This document shows, piece by piece, positions 33,805 through 46,360 of a DNA stretch of 64,000 bases; the first letter of the stretch is position 1, and every line of letters begins with the position of its first letter. Where the stretch lies: NCBI RefSeq assembly GCF_003086295.3, contig NC_092048.1, forward strand, positions 75,044,290 to 75,108,289, given 5' to 3'. The notes beneath the pieces were generated by a model that was not told the origin of the DNA, searched no databases, and was given only the letters and a program-made list of their open reading frames with translations. The translations under genes were made by a program, and so were the position numbers. Source of the DNA: Arachis hypogaea (lineage: Eukaryota; Streptophyta; Magnoliopsida; Fabales; Fabaceae).

Positions 33805-35984
33805 TGATGGCGTTTTTTGTGGAAAAACGAATTTCCAATCACCTAAAACTCACCGGCAAGTATACCGGATCGCATCAAGTAGTAAAACTCACTTAGAGTG
33901 AGGTCGATCCCACAGGGATTGATGGATCAAGCAACTTTAGTGGGTGATTAGTTTAGTCAAGCTAACATTGAGTGAATTGTGTGAAATGTAGTCAACAGAA
34001 AGTAAATTACAAGGAATTTAAAAGATGTAGAAAGTAAAATTGTAAGTAACTTAAAGAACAAGAAAGTAAAATAGCTGAAACTTAAATTGCAAGAGATGTA
34101 AATTGCATTAAATGTAAAGGGGAGTGGGTGCTGGAAATTAAAGAAAGCAATAGATCAAGCAACTGGAAATTTAAATTGCAGGAAAGTGTAAATGTGCAGG
34201 AAATTAAACCAAGCTAAATGTGAATAGAAATGTGAAATTGCAGGAGAGGAAATTGAAGAGGAATGAAACAGAAAGTAAAAATGCTTGAAGAATTAAAAAC
34301 AGAAAATGACTGGTGCTAAATTGCAGCAATTAAAAGAATGTTGAAGATCTTAGGGGTGGAAGAGACTAGAAAACAAGTCTAGATCTCAAATCCTTCCTTG
34401 ATCCAACAAGAACAATTGCAAAATGAAAATGGAAAAGTAAATTCCAAAAGAAGAACAAGAGAAGTTGCAGATAGAGAATGAAAACAGAATTCCTTCCACT
34501 CTCAATCCAAGATTTAAAACAAAAATAAAAATTAAAGAGAGAGTTCTCTAATCTTACTACTCCTTAGTGGAGCTAGCTTCCAATGCTCTCTATTAGAGCC
34601 AACTCTCTCTAGTGAAATGAAACTAATGCCTTTATATAGGCTTTTACAAAATGAAAATAAAAAATGAAAACAATATTTACAAAAATGAAATTCCTAATCT
34701 AACTTCTCTGTGTGCCTTTGAATCATGTGGGCTTTGTTTGCTTTGGAGTGGAATTGGGTTGAAGATGGATCCGGATGGTTGCTCTTGGACTTGGGAAGAA
34801 ATCCGTTTGCAATTTGGACTGTTGGTGCTTCACGTTTGAGTCAACGTTTGAGGCAAACGTTGACTCAAACGTCTTCGTGAAGGATTTATGCAGAACGGCC
34901 ATTTTGTTGTCATTGGCGTTTGAGTCCAAGTTTGAGGCCCAACTTGGACGCAAACGTTGACACTTGTTGCACATCAAGTCTTGGGATGCTACTTTGTCCG
35001 CTTGTCAACGTTGTCAATTTCATGCCCACTATAGACTATTATATATGGTTAGAAAGATCTGAATGTCAGCTTTCTAACCCAATTGGAATTACCTCAATTG
35101 GACATCTAAAACTCAAGTTATGCTCCTTTGAAGAGGACAGGGTCGCTAGCTTTGGTGTGCAACATTTGAGGCGACGTTTGCCTCAAACGTGGTCGAAAAC
35201 GCCAGATTCTGGAGGCTCAAATGCATTGTCCACCCCATACTATTATATATTGTTGGAAAGCCCTGAATGTCTACTTTCCAATGCCATTGGGAGCGCATAG
35301 TTTGGAGCTTCAAAGCTCGATTTATACTTCATCGAAGGTGCAGAGGTCAATTGGCCTCACTGCAGGTTGACACCATGTTCATTTATCCACATTTCGGGGC
35401 AGTTTTCTCCCTCAATTTTAGTGTCCACCATGCAGTGCCATATATGCTTGGAAAGCTCTCGATTCCTACTTTCCATTGAATTTTGAATCACCTCATTTGG
35501 AGCTCTGTAGCTCAAGTTATTCTTGTTGGAAGTATACCCCTTCAGGTTGTGAGGAGCAACGTTTGACCTCGAGTTTGAGGCAAACGTTGGCACAAACTTG
35601 GCATGCATCCAGGGTGAAATTGTTCTCTTCCTCACGTTTGAGTCCAATTTTGAGGCAAACTTGAGCTCAAACGTAAGTTCCTTTCTTTGCTTTTTGCCAT
35701 TCCCTTTTTCTTCAACCTTCTTCCAAACCTCTTTCCACCTATCATCAATCAACAATTGCATCAAAGCTGTGCTATAATCATGAGAGTTCTTCTTCTTCTT
35801 GAAATTCAAGTGATTATGGTACAAAAACTCATGAAAATGCATCAATTTATCCATGGTTGATTGAATCTAAGGAAAACATGAAATTCTACCCAAATGGCTT
35901 ACTTATGGCTCAAGAAAGTGCATAAAACCTATTGAAAACAAAGGAAAAAGGCTAGTGAAACTAGGCTAAGATGACCTGTCATCA
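33805..35984 (-). repeat. 3' LTR of element C (left copy)
   Basis: It starts TGATGGCG and ends CTGTCATCA on the plus strand. It carries palindromic words at about 34827-35670, including ACGTTTGAGTCAACGTTTG, three bases, then the exact reverse complement (34833-34873). The TATA box on the minus strand is at 34631-34638. Compared with the right LTR it has an extra segment of about 58 bp near 34698-34756 and a different terminal 40 bases. Confidence 0.83.
34631..34638 (-). promoter_or_regulatory. TATA box, left LTR of C
   Basis: TATATAAA on the minus strand, downstream of the palindromic array; repeated at 39542-39549 and 44069-44076 in the right LTR copies. Confidence 0.65.
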
Positions 35985-37405
35985 CAACACTAAACTTAAA
36001 GCTTGCTTGTCCCCAAGCAAGAAAAGAATCATACAATAGAGATTGACAATCCAAGGTAAGAAGAATAGCAACTCAATGTTCATGGTAAGCTAGTTTTCTA
36101 AGCATGCTACAATCACAAAAGAAATGTAAATGATTGATGCTTCTATCTAGCTCAATTTATGAAATCTTTTTCTTATATTTTTTTCCTTGAAACAAGCTTT
36201 TGATTTTCTTATTAGCTTCTCCTTTTGGGTGCTTTGCCCCATGAGTTGATAACAAAGCTACGACTTCTAAATGCTTTGTTTTCAAGTATTACCACTTGAT
36301 ACATAAGCACCACAAGCATTTGAATTAGAGGACTTCATTAAGCTCATTTGTTTCTTTTCTTTACTCTCTAATCATTGATGCTCAGAACCTTGAGCTTTGA
36401 GGGAGTGCTTTTGCACTTAAGCCTAGCCTTGAATTCTAAGTATTTTGTTTTCAAGCATTTGGCTTGATACATAAACACCACAAGTACTTAACAATATAAT
36501 TGTCATTGGTACTCAGAGCCTTCAGCTTTCTCATTCTTTCCCTTTTTCTTTTCTTGCTTTATTTTGCATTTGCTTCTTCAAGGTTTTAATGATTTTAAAA
36601 GATTTCACAAAACGTGCTAGATGAAAACTTCAATTAAATAAAATCTAATGCAATTAAGCAACAATTAAACATACTAGCTTTCCAATACTTTTATGCACAT
36701 GCTAAATTCTTCTTTAATGCTTTGTTTGTTTATGATCATGATGCTTGATTACTTTTGAACTCACAAAACTCAAGTTGGTAGTCATAATACCACAGCACCA
36801 TGTTGCAATTTAGAAATCAAACTATGCCTTTTCATACACACATGCATACAGAGAAGGTAAAGATAATCATGCAGTTTATAGTACTTGAAACAAATGAGAG
36901 GAAAAGGAACTTTACAACCTTGTAGTTCATCTTCTCTATTGTTGTCATTTTCCTCCCATTCTCCTCCTTCCCATACCAACTCAGAATGCTTGCTCATCCT
37001 CAAGCAACTATTAGAACCGTGGCTATGGGGCTAAGATGGATTATGAATGTCTTACACAATGAAATGTTAGTAACACATGTGTTTCAAGCAAGCAAAATTA
37101 AAGATATGAGGGCACAGAGAAACAGAGACATTATTTTTGCAAATATAAGTTGGTGTGCATGATACATTGCATAAAAGTATAAGTGGCACACCAAACTTAG
37201 TGTGACACTTTCTCTTGGAGTTGATGCAAGCATCCAGTAAAGATTGGAAGCAAATTTTTGTTGCATAGAAACACCAAACTTAGAATGCAACCATATGTCA
37301 ATTTATTGAAATTTAAACTAAACATACAGAGAAAATGAACTAGACAAAGAAATGAAATGTTACCCAAGGTTGGGTTGCCTCCCAACAAGTGCTCTTTTAG
37401 TGTCA
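35985..37405 (-). other. 3' untranslated region of element C
   Basis: No gene. The hairpin CTTGCTT-GGGGAC-AAGCAAG is at 36002-36021 (minus), next to the LTR; several AAGTTTGGTGT words and the post-ORF hairpin (37369-37386) are present. Two similar segments (near 36270-36310 and 36450-36490, with CTTGATACATAA.CACCACAAG) are a small local duplication. Confidence 0.65.
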
Positions 37406-38541
37406 TTAGCTTGACATGTCATTATTCACTTTCTTCCTCTTCTTCCAATTTGTTAAGAGGAACGACCTCAAGGGAGGAGAAGATTCAGCTACTGTCCCTT
37501 GTCTTGGCCTTTCCTCAGCAAGCTTCCTTTTGTAAATAGCTTGATTGAGCTTGCTTGCTGGATTAGGGACAAAATTGGTGCTCTTGCTAGTTGCCTTCAC
37601 TTCTTTGGATTCAAGACTTGGTTGCTGTGTGATTATTGGAGTTTGATCTTCATCCAGAGCCTTTTGAATTGGTGGCTCAATGAGCTCTTCCTTCATGTAC
37701 TTCTCTGCCCACTTGAGTGTGAATTTTCTTGAATGACTTCCTCACTTTTTTGTTCCTCCGCTCCTTTCTTTGCACTCAACATTTGACTTAATAGTTCTTT
37801 TATGGAGGAGGTCTGTTGTTCTTCCCAAGATTTCTTCATCTCCTCTTCATATTTTTCGATCACAGATTCAAGGGAAGTTTGTGAGGGTTGTGAATGTTCA
37901 TGTTCCTTTGTCACCTCAAGTGCAGTTTCATTTTCAACCACCTCATTCTTCATTGAAAGTTCACTTGATGCAGTAGCCTCCTCATCTTGCTCTTCCACTT
38001 TATCCTTCACATCCATCAATTGGTCTTCATTTTCCTTGCTTAGTAGTTCTAAGCGTTTATCTGTGTCCTCCAATTGCTCATCTGTCTCCTGAGAAAGGAT
38101 TTCTAGTTCCCTCCGGGATTGTTGATATTCCTCCACCATTCTGTTGAACATGGACTCAAATTTTGAGAGTCTTTGGCTTGTGGAGGTTTGTGTTGAGGCA
38201 TATTTAGGTGATGAAGAATTTTCAAATGTAGAAGTGGGAGGTGAGGTTGGGCAATTTTTCATGTGAGTTGACTGCTCAAGACTTGCATTTTCTTGGAAAC
38301 ACTCCCAGCCACCATTGGAATAATGACTTGAATCATTTTGTGGTGGAAAGAAATATTCCATATGATTTTCTTTCTCATCTTGTGTTTCTGAAGCAATTCT
38401 CCATGAATTGGAGTGCTTAGAATTTGTATTTTCTTGGTGATATTCCCAGCCACCATTAGAGATTGGTGATGGTGGGTAATATCCCATAAAATTTGTTTGA
38501 TCATAAGATGAGTTGAATTCCATTTGAATTTTGGAACACAC
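37406..38541 (-). pseudogene. Coiled-coil gag-like ORF of element C
   Basis: The frame from 38541 encodes 282 residues. The first 120 contain two repeated blocks rich in aromatic and Gly residues (ISNGGWEYHQEN and YSNGGWECFQEN). The next 150 are a highly charged coiled coil (QETDEQLEDTDKRLELLSKE and similar heptads). It stops after HSSGQRST, but coding resumes in another frame at about 37720 with YMKEELIEPPIQKAL and ends at 37406 with a basic tail (NWKKRKKVNND). A frameshift at about 37715-37735 thus separates the parts. I do not recognise a catalytic domain. The protein may be a Gag-like structural protein of a non-autonomous family. An identical copy is at 41933-43068. Confidence 0.65.
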
Positions 38542-38698
38542 AACACCAATTAAATTTGAAATTCATCTCACAGAGAAGGATTTCTTAGTGAGGCAATAGC
38601 TCAAACACCTTGTTTTCAACTTAAAACAGAAAGCAAAAATAAAGAAAACACTTGATCTAGACTTCTCACCCACTTAATCATTGTTGATCTAAATCAAT

Positions 38699-38715
38699 CC
38701 GCAACAACGGCGCCA
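38699..38715 (-). other. Degenerate primer-binding site of C
   Basis: On the minus strand TGGCGCCGTTGTTGCGG matches the tRNA-Asp PBS of A and B except for two bases. It is six bases from the LTR. The same sequence recurs at 43226-43242. Confidence 0.7.
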
Positions 38716-38721
38716 AAAACT

Positions 38722-40357
38722 TGATGTGTGGAAAATGATCCAACACAAAACTCACCGGCAAGTATACCGGGTCGCATCAAGTAGTAAAACTCACTTAGAG
38801 TGAGGTCGATCCCACAGGGATTGATGGATCAAGCAACTTTAGTGGGTGATTAGTTTAGTCAAGCTAATATTGAAGTGAAATTGGATGAAATGTAGCCAAC
38901 AGAAAGTAAATTGACAAGAATTTAAAGTTGCAGAATGTAAATTGGCAAGTAACTTAAAGAGTAAGAAATGTAAATTGCAAGAATCTTAATTTGCAAGAAA
39001 AGTAAATTGCATGAAAAGTAGAGGGTAGGGTGCAGGGAATTTAAAGAAAGCAATAGATCAAGCAACTGGAAATTTAAATTGCAGGAAAGTGTAAATGTGC
39101 AGGAAATTAAACCAAGCTAAATGTGAACAGAAATGTGAAATTGCAAAATGCAGGAGAGGAAATTGAAGAGGAATGAAATAGAGAGTAAAAATGCTTGAAG
39201 AATTTAAAAACAGAAAATGACTGGTGCTAAATTGCAGCAATTAACAGAATGTTGAAGATCTTAGGGGTGGAAGAGACTAGAAAACAAGTCTAGATCTCAA
39301 ATCCTTCCTTGATCCAACAAGAACAATTGTAAAATGAAAATGGAAAAGTAAATTGCAGAAGAAGAACAAGAGAAGTTGCAGATAGAGAATGAAAACATAA
39401 TTCCTTCCACTCTCAATCCAAGATTTAAAACAAAAATGAAAATTAAAGAGAGAGTTCTCTAATCTTACTACTCCTTAGTGGAGCTAGCCTCCAATGCTCT
39501 CTATTAGAGCCAACCCTCTCTAGTGAAATGAAACTAATGCCTTTATATAGGCTTTTACAAAATGAAAATGAAAAATTAAAACAATATTTACAAAAATGAA
39601 ATTCCTAATGGGTTGAAGATGGATCCGGATTGTTGCTCTTGGACTTGGGAAGAAATCCGTTTGCAATTTGGACTGTTGGTGCTTCACGTTTGAGTCAATG
39701 TTTGAGGAAAATGTTGACCCAAACGTCTTCGTGAAGGATTTATGCAGAACGGCCATTTTGCTGTCATTGGCGTTTGAGTCCAAGTTTGAGGCCCAACTTG
39801 GACGCAAACGTTGACACTTGTTGCACATCAAGTCTTGGGATGCTACTTTGTCTGCTTGTCAATGTTGCCAATTTCATGCCCACTATGGACTATTATATAT
39901 GGTTGGAAAGCTCGGAATGTCAGCTTTCTAACCCAATTGGAATCACCTGAATTGGACATCTACAACTCAAGTTATGCTCCTTTGAAGAGGACAGGGTCGC
40001 TGGCTTTGGTGTGCAACGTTTGAGGCGACGTTTGCCTCAAATGTGGTCAAAAACGCCAGATTCTGGAGGCTCAAACGCATTGTCCACCCCATACTATTAT
40101 ATATTGTTGGAAAGTCCTGAATGTCTACTTTCCAATGCCATTGGGAGCGCATAGTTTGGAGCTTCACAGCTCGAGTTATACTCCATCGAAGGTGCAGAGG
40201 TCAGTTGGCCTCACTGCAGGTTGACACCATGTTCGTTTATGCACATTTTGGGGCAGTTTTCTCCCTCAATTTTAGTGTCCACCATGCAGTGCCATATATG
40301 CTTGGAAAGCTCTCGATTCCTACTTTCCATTACCTTTTCAATCACCTCATTTGAAGC
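38722..40357 (-). repeat. 5' LTR of element C, up to the gap
   Basis: It starts TGATGTGTGG and shares the U5 stem-loops, leader, TATA box and palindromic words with the left LTR. It is cut by the N run; by comparison with the post-gap copy only about 190 bp more of this LTR exist before it breaks off. Confidence 0.82.
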
Positions 40358-41357
40358 NNNNNNNNNNNNNNNNNNNNNNNNNNNNNNNNNNNNNNNNNNN
40401 NNNNNNNNNNNNNNNNNNNNNNNNNNNNNNNNNNNNNNNNNNNNNNNNNNNNNNNNNNNNNNNNNNNNNNNNNNNNNNNNNNNNNNNNNNNNNNNNNNNN
40501 NNNNNNNNNNNNNNNNNNNNNNNNNNNNNNNNNNNNNNNNNNNNNNNNNNNNNNNNNNNNNNNNNNNNNNNNNNNNNNNNNNNNNNNNNNNNNNNNNNNN
40601 NNNNNNNNNNNNNNNNNNNNNNNNNNNNNNNNNNNNNNNNNNNNNNNNNNNNNNNNNNNNNNNNNNNNNNNNNNNNNNNNNNNNNNNNNNNNNNNNNNNN
40701 NNNNNNNNNNNNNNNNNNNNNNNNNNNNNNNNNNNNNNNNNNNNNNNNNNNNNNNNNNNNNNNNNNNNNNNNNNNNNNNNNNNNNNNNNNNNNNNNNNNN
40801 NNNNNNNNNNNNNNNNNNNNNNNNNNNNNNNNNNNNNNNNNNNNNNNNNNNNNNNNNNNNNNNNNNNNNNNNNNNNNNNNNNNNNNNNNNNNNNNNNNNN
40901 NNNNNNNNNNNNNNNNNNNNNNNNNNNNNNNNNNNNNNNNNNNNNNNNNNNNNNNNNNNNNNNNNNNNNNNNNNNNNNNNNNNNNNNNNNNNNNNNNNNN
41001 NNNNNNNNNNNNNNNNNNNNNNNNNNNNNNNNNNNNNNNNNNNNNNNNNNNNNNNNNNNNNNNNNNNNNNNNNNNNNNNNNNNNNNNNNNNNNNNNNNNN
41101 NNNNNNNNNNNNNNNNNNNNNNNNNNNNNNNNNNNNNNNNNNNNNNNNNNNNNNNNNNNNNNNNNNNNNNNNNNNNNNNNNNNNNNNNNNNNNNNNNNNN
41201 NNNNNNNNNNNNNNNNNNNNNNNNNNNNNNNNNNNNNNNNNNNNNNNNNNNNNNNNNNNNNNNNNNNNNNNNNNNNNNNNNNNNNNNNNNNNNNNNNNNN
41301 NNNNNNNNNNNNNNNNNNNNNNNNNNNNNNNNNNNNNNNNNNNNNNNNNNNNNNNNN
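40358..41357. other. Assembly gap of exactly 1000 Ns
   Basis: A run of 1000 unknown bases; the round number indicates a placeholder of unknown true length. Open frames crossing it are meaningless. Confidence 0.98.
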
Positions 41358-44300
41358 TTCATACACACATGCATACAGAGAAGGTAAAGATAATCATGCA
41401 GTTTATAGTACTTGAAACAAATGAGAGGAAAAGGAACTTTACAACCTTGTAGTTCATCTTCTCTATTGTTGTCATTTTCCTCCCATTCTCCTCCTTCCCA
41501 TACCAACTCAGAATGCTTGCTCATCCTCAAGCAACTATTAGAACCGTGGCTATGGGGCTAAGATGGATTATGAATGTCTTACACAATGAAATGTTAGTAA
41601 CACATGTGTTTCAAGCAAGCAAAATTAAAGATATGAGGGCACAGAGAAACAGAGACATTATTTTTGCAAATATAAGTTGGTGTGCATGATACATTGCATA
41701 AAAGTATAAGTGGCACACCAAACTTAGTGTGACACTTTCTCTTGGAGTTGATGCAAGCATCCAGTAAAGATTGGAAGCAAATTTTTGTTGCATAGAAACA
41801 CCAAACTTAGAATGCAACCATATGTCAATTTATTGAAATTTAAACTAAACATACAGAGAAAATGAACTAGACAAAGAAATGAAATGTTACCCAAGGTTGG
41901 GTTGCCTCCCAACAAGTGCTCTTTTAGTGTCATTAGCTTGACATGTCATTATTCACTTTCTTCCTCTTCTTCCAATTTGTTAAGAGGAACGACCTCAAGG
42001 GAGGAGAAGATTCAGCTACTGTCCCTTGTCTTGGCCTTTCCTCAGCAAGCTTCCTTTTGTAAATAGCTTGATTGAGCTTGCTTGCTGGATTAGGGACAAA
42101 ATTGGTGCTCTTGCTAGTTGCCTTCACTTCTTTGGATTCAAGACTTGGTTGCTGTGTGATTATTGGAGTTTGATCTTCATCCAGAGCCTTTTGAATTGGT
42201 GGCTCAATGAGCTCTTCCTTCATGTACTTCTCTGCCCACTTGAGTGTGAATTTTCTTGAATGACTTCCTCACTTTTTTGTTCCTCCGCTCCTTTCTTTGC
42301 ACTCAACATTTGACTTAATAGTTCTTTTATGGAGGAGGTCTGTTGTTCTTCCCAAGATTTCTTCATCTCCTCTTCATATTTTTCGATCACAGATTCAAGG
42401 GAAGTTTGTGAGGGTTGTGAATGTTCATGTTCCTTTGTCACCTCAAGTGCAGTTTCATTTTCAACCACCTCATTCTTCATTGAAAGTTCACTTGATGCAG
42501 TAGCCTCCTCATCTTGCTCTTCCACTTTATCCTTCACATCCATCAATTGGTCTTCATTTTCCTTGCTTAGTAGTTCTAAGCGTTTATCTGTGTCCTCCAA
42601 TTGCTCATCTGTCTCCTGAGAAAGGATTTCTAGTTCCCTCCGGGATTGTTGATATTCCTCCACCATTCTGTTGAACATGGACTCAAATTTTGAGAGTCTT
42701 TGGCTTGTGGAGGTTTGTGTTGAGGCATATTTAGGTGATGAAGAATTTTCAAATGTAGAAGTGGGAGGTGAGGTTGGGCAATTTTTCATGTGAGTTGACT
42801 GCTCAAGACTTGCATTTTCTTGGAAACACTCCCAGCCACCATTGGAATAATGACTTGAATCATTTTGTGGTGGAAAGAAATATTCCATATGATTTTCTTT
42901 CTCATCTTGTGTTTCTGAAGCAATTCTCCATGAATTGGAGTGCTTAGAATTTGTATTTTCTTGGTGATATTCCCAGCCACCATTAGAGATTGGTGATGGT
43001 GGGTAATATCCCATAAAATTTGTTTGATCATAAGATGAGTTGAATTCCATTTGAATTTTGGAACACACAACACCAATTAAATTTGAAATTCATCTCACAG
43101 AGAAGGATTTCTTAGTGAGGCAATAGCTCAAACACCTTGTTTTCAACTTAAAACAGAAAGCAAAAATAAAGAAAACACTTGATCTAGACTTCTCACCCAC
43201 TTAATCATTGTTGATCTAAATCAATCCGCAACAACGGCGCCAAAAACTTGATGTGTGGAAAATGATCCAACACAAAACTCACCGGCAAGTATACCGGGTC
43301 GCATCAAGTAGTAAAACTCACTTAGAGTGAGGTCGATCCCACAGGGATTGATGGATCAAGCAACTTTAGTGGGTGATTAGTTTAGTCAAGCTAATATTGA
43401 AGTGAAATTGGATGAAATGTAGCCAACAGAAAGTAAATTGACAAGAATTTAAAGTTGCAGAATGTAAATTGGCAAGTAACTTAAAGAGTAAGAAATGTAA
43501 ATTGCAAGAATCTTAATTTGCAAGAAAAGTAAATTGCATGAAAAGTAGAGGGTAGGGTGCAGGGAATTTAAAGAAAGCAATAGATCAAGCAACTGGAAAT
43601 TTAAATTGCAGGAAAGTGTAAATGTGCAGGAAATTAAACCAAGCTAAATGTGAACAGAAATGTGAAATTGCAAAATGCAGGAGAGGAAATTGAAGAGGAA
43701 TGAAATAGAGAGTAAAAATGCTTGAAGAATTTAAAAACAGAAAATGACTGGTGCTAAATTGCAGCAATTAACAGAATGTTGAAGATCTTAGGGGTGGAAG
43801 AGACTAGAAAACAAGTCTAGATCTCAAATCCTTCCTTGATCCAACAAGAACAATTGTAAAATGAAAATGGAAAAGTAAATTGCAGAAGAAGAACAAGAGA
43901 AGTTGCAGATAGAGAATGAAAACATAATTCCTTCCACTCTCAATCCAAGATTTAAAACAAAAATGAAAATTAAAGAGAGAGTTCTCTAATCTTACTACTC
44001 CTTAGTGGAGCTAGCCTCCAATGCTCTCTATTAGAGCCAACCCTCTCTAGTGAAATGAAACTAATGCCTTTATATAGGCTTTTACAAAATGAAAATGAAA
44101 AATTAAAACAATATTTACAAAAATGAAATTCCTAATGGGTTGAAGATGGATCCGGATTGTTGCTCTTGGACTTGGGAAGAAATCCGTTTGCAATTTGGAC
44201 TGTTGGTGCTTCACGTTTGAGTCAATGTTTGAGGAAAATGTTGACCCAAACGTCTTCGTGAAGGATTTATGCAGAACGGCCATTTTGCTGTCATTGGCGT

Positions 44301-45072
44301 TTGAGTCCAAGTTTGAGGCCCAACTTGGACGCAAACGTTGACACTTGTTGCACATCAAGTCTTGGGATGCTACTTTGTCTGCTTGTCAATGTTGCCAATT
44401 TCATGCCCACTATGGACTATTATATATGGTTGGAAAGCTCGGAATGTCAGCTTTCTAACCCAATTGGAATCACCTGAATTGGACATCTACAACTCAAGTT
44501 ATGCTCCTTTGAAGAGGACAGGGTCGCTGGCTTTGGTGTGCAACGTTTGAGGCGACGTTTGCCTCAAATGTGGTCAAAAACGCCAGATTCTGGAGGCTCA
44601 AACGCATTGTCCACCCCATACTATTATATATTGTTGGAAAGTCCTGAATGTCTACTTTCCAATGCCATTGGGAGCGCATAGTTTGGAGCTTCACAGCTCG
44701 AGTTATACTCCATCGAAGGTGCAGAGGTCAGTTGGCCTCACTGCAGGTTGACACCATGTTCGTTTATGCACATTTTGGGGCAGTTTTCTCCCTCAATTTT
44801 AGTGTCCACCATGCAGTGCCATATATGCTTGGAAAGCTCTCGATTCCTACTTTCCATTACCTTTTCAATCACCTCATTTGAAGCTCTGTAGCTCAAGTTA
44901 TTCTTGTTGGAAGTATACCCCTTCAGGCTGTGAGGAGCAACGTTTGACCTCGAGTTTGAGGCAAACGTTGGCGTAAACTTGGCATGCATCCAGGGTGAAA
45001 TTGTGCTCTTCCTCATGTTTGAGTCCAAGTTTGAGGCAAACTTGAGCTCAAACGTGAGTTCCTTTCTTTGCT
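41358..45072 (-). repeat. Second copy of C interior and LTR after the gap
   Basis: 41358-44884 repeats 36831-40357 at a constant offset of 4527 with no difference that I can see: interior 41358-43248, including the coiled-coil ORF, and LTR from 43249. The LTR then continues to about 45072, where it stops inside a word shared with the left LTR and D sequence begins. It is either a false duplication next to the gap or a very recent tandem rearrangement through the LTR. Confidence 0.88.
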
Positions 45073-46360
45073 TACACTCACAAACCCCTTTTCACCAAAC
45101 ACCTCCATGTGACCCTCATCCATATTCGCCCTACCAACCACCTCAATATACACCACCATACCCTTACCAAGAAGAACCACCTTCCTATTATGAATCCCTT
45201 CTCTAAGACAATGAACCTTCTTATCCACCCCAATCCTCAATGGATGAAACCCTTGTCTTTATACTTCAAGGGCAAGGAGAAATACAAAGGGATACACTAA
45301 AATTTGTGGCTACCTTGACCGAGGTAGTAAGCCTATTAGCCTCCCAATGCTTGAGCACTCAAAGCACTCCCATGGTCACATGTGGAGAATCAATTGAAGA
45401 GCATAGCATGAAGGAGAGATTGGAAACTTCGGTGGAGAATGAGGAATGTTATGTGGTGTTAGAACAATTGAAGGAGCCTATGATCATTGAAGAAGAGAAA
45501 GAAGTGGTTGAAGACTTAGGAGATGCGGAACCTCCTTGGGAACCTAGAGTTGAAGAAGTCCTCTCCAAGAAAATTGAATTTGATGTTGATAAGAAGAGTG
45601 CACAACCTCCAAAACAAATTTTGAATGAAGACTTGGAGGGAATGAAGCAAACATTAGATCCCTTGGTGATGCAGATCATGCATCCGATCTTCTTGGTGGT
45701 GAATCCTTTGAGTTTGGAGAACCTTCTCCCAATGAGATAGAAGGCAATGTGGAGGTAAACTTTTCTCATCCTCCCATCTATGATTTGAGTGATGGAGATG
45801 AGTTAGATGAAAATGATGAACAAAGGATTGAGGGTGAAGAAGTTTGTGAAGAGGTAGAGATTGACAAGGAAGACCATAGGGGAGTAGAGCTTGTAAGGAT
45901 ATTGGAGACACCCCTCCCCAAGCCATCACCATCCATTCTCTCATTCAAGTGGATAAATTCCTTATACTTAAGCTTTATTATTTCCCTTGAATATGGTTTG
46001 CTTAAGACGGATGGTCAACTTAGGAGTATTTGTGGCTTTAAGAGCAAGAGGGAGATGGTTAGTGGTTGGCATTGTGAGGGTTGGTATAGAGCTAGATCGC
46101 TTGGGTCTAGGGGGATGTTTGGTCGCTTACATGAGAATTCTAGAATCATGCCACCCGGATGGACTAATAATGATCAACTTCAAGACGGGTGTGAAAATAA
46201 AGTATGGGATCCCGGATCGCACAAGGAGAATCAATTTTGGGAGCCCCAAGCTTGTGAAGAACTCCATCACTTGGTGCAACAAATAAGGAATCTTGGGGAA
46301 CAATGGAGGACCAAGCATTGGTGGATGCTCAAAGATAGCTTCAAGCACAAGCCACCTTGA
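45073..46360 (+). pseudogene. Gag-like ORF remnants of element D
   Basis: The region opens with a P/Y-rich stretch (PYSPYQPPQYTPPYPYQEE), has a TAA at about 45204, and continues in the same frame at 45240 with an acidic segment (MDETLVFILQGQGEIQRDTL and many E/K residues). A frameshift at about 45640-45670 moves coding to the frame ending at 46360, with LKTDGQLRSICGFKSKREMV, HENSRIMPPGW and WRTKHWWMLKDSFKHKPP. It resembles C-terminal Gag regions and a short downstream ORF of non-autonomous Tat-like elements. There is no protease, RT or integrase. I cannot assign a function to the WWMLKDSFKHKPP segment. Confidence 0.6.

Larger units (their letters stand above)
33805..45072 (-). mobile_element. 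LTR element C: non-autonomous, disturbed by gap
   Basis: A minus-strand element with an LTR at 33805-35984, an interior of 2737 bp and a second LTR starting at 38722. The interior has a degenerate PBS, one coiled-coil ORF and a 3' untranslated region like those of A and B, but no protease, RT or integrase. The second LTR runs into 1000 Ns at 40358. After the gap, interior and LTR sequence from 36831 onward is repeated exactly (41358-44884), and the LTR then ends early at about 45072. The flanking ACGCA at 33800-33804 is a possible target duplication, but its partner is not found. Given the likely assembly duplication, the true element may be about 4.5 kb shorter. Confidence 0.78.

Noticed and set aside
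40211..41530. Long open frames crossing the N run
   Set aside because: They consist mostly of unknown bases and are artefacts of translating Ns.
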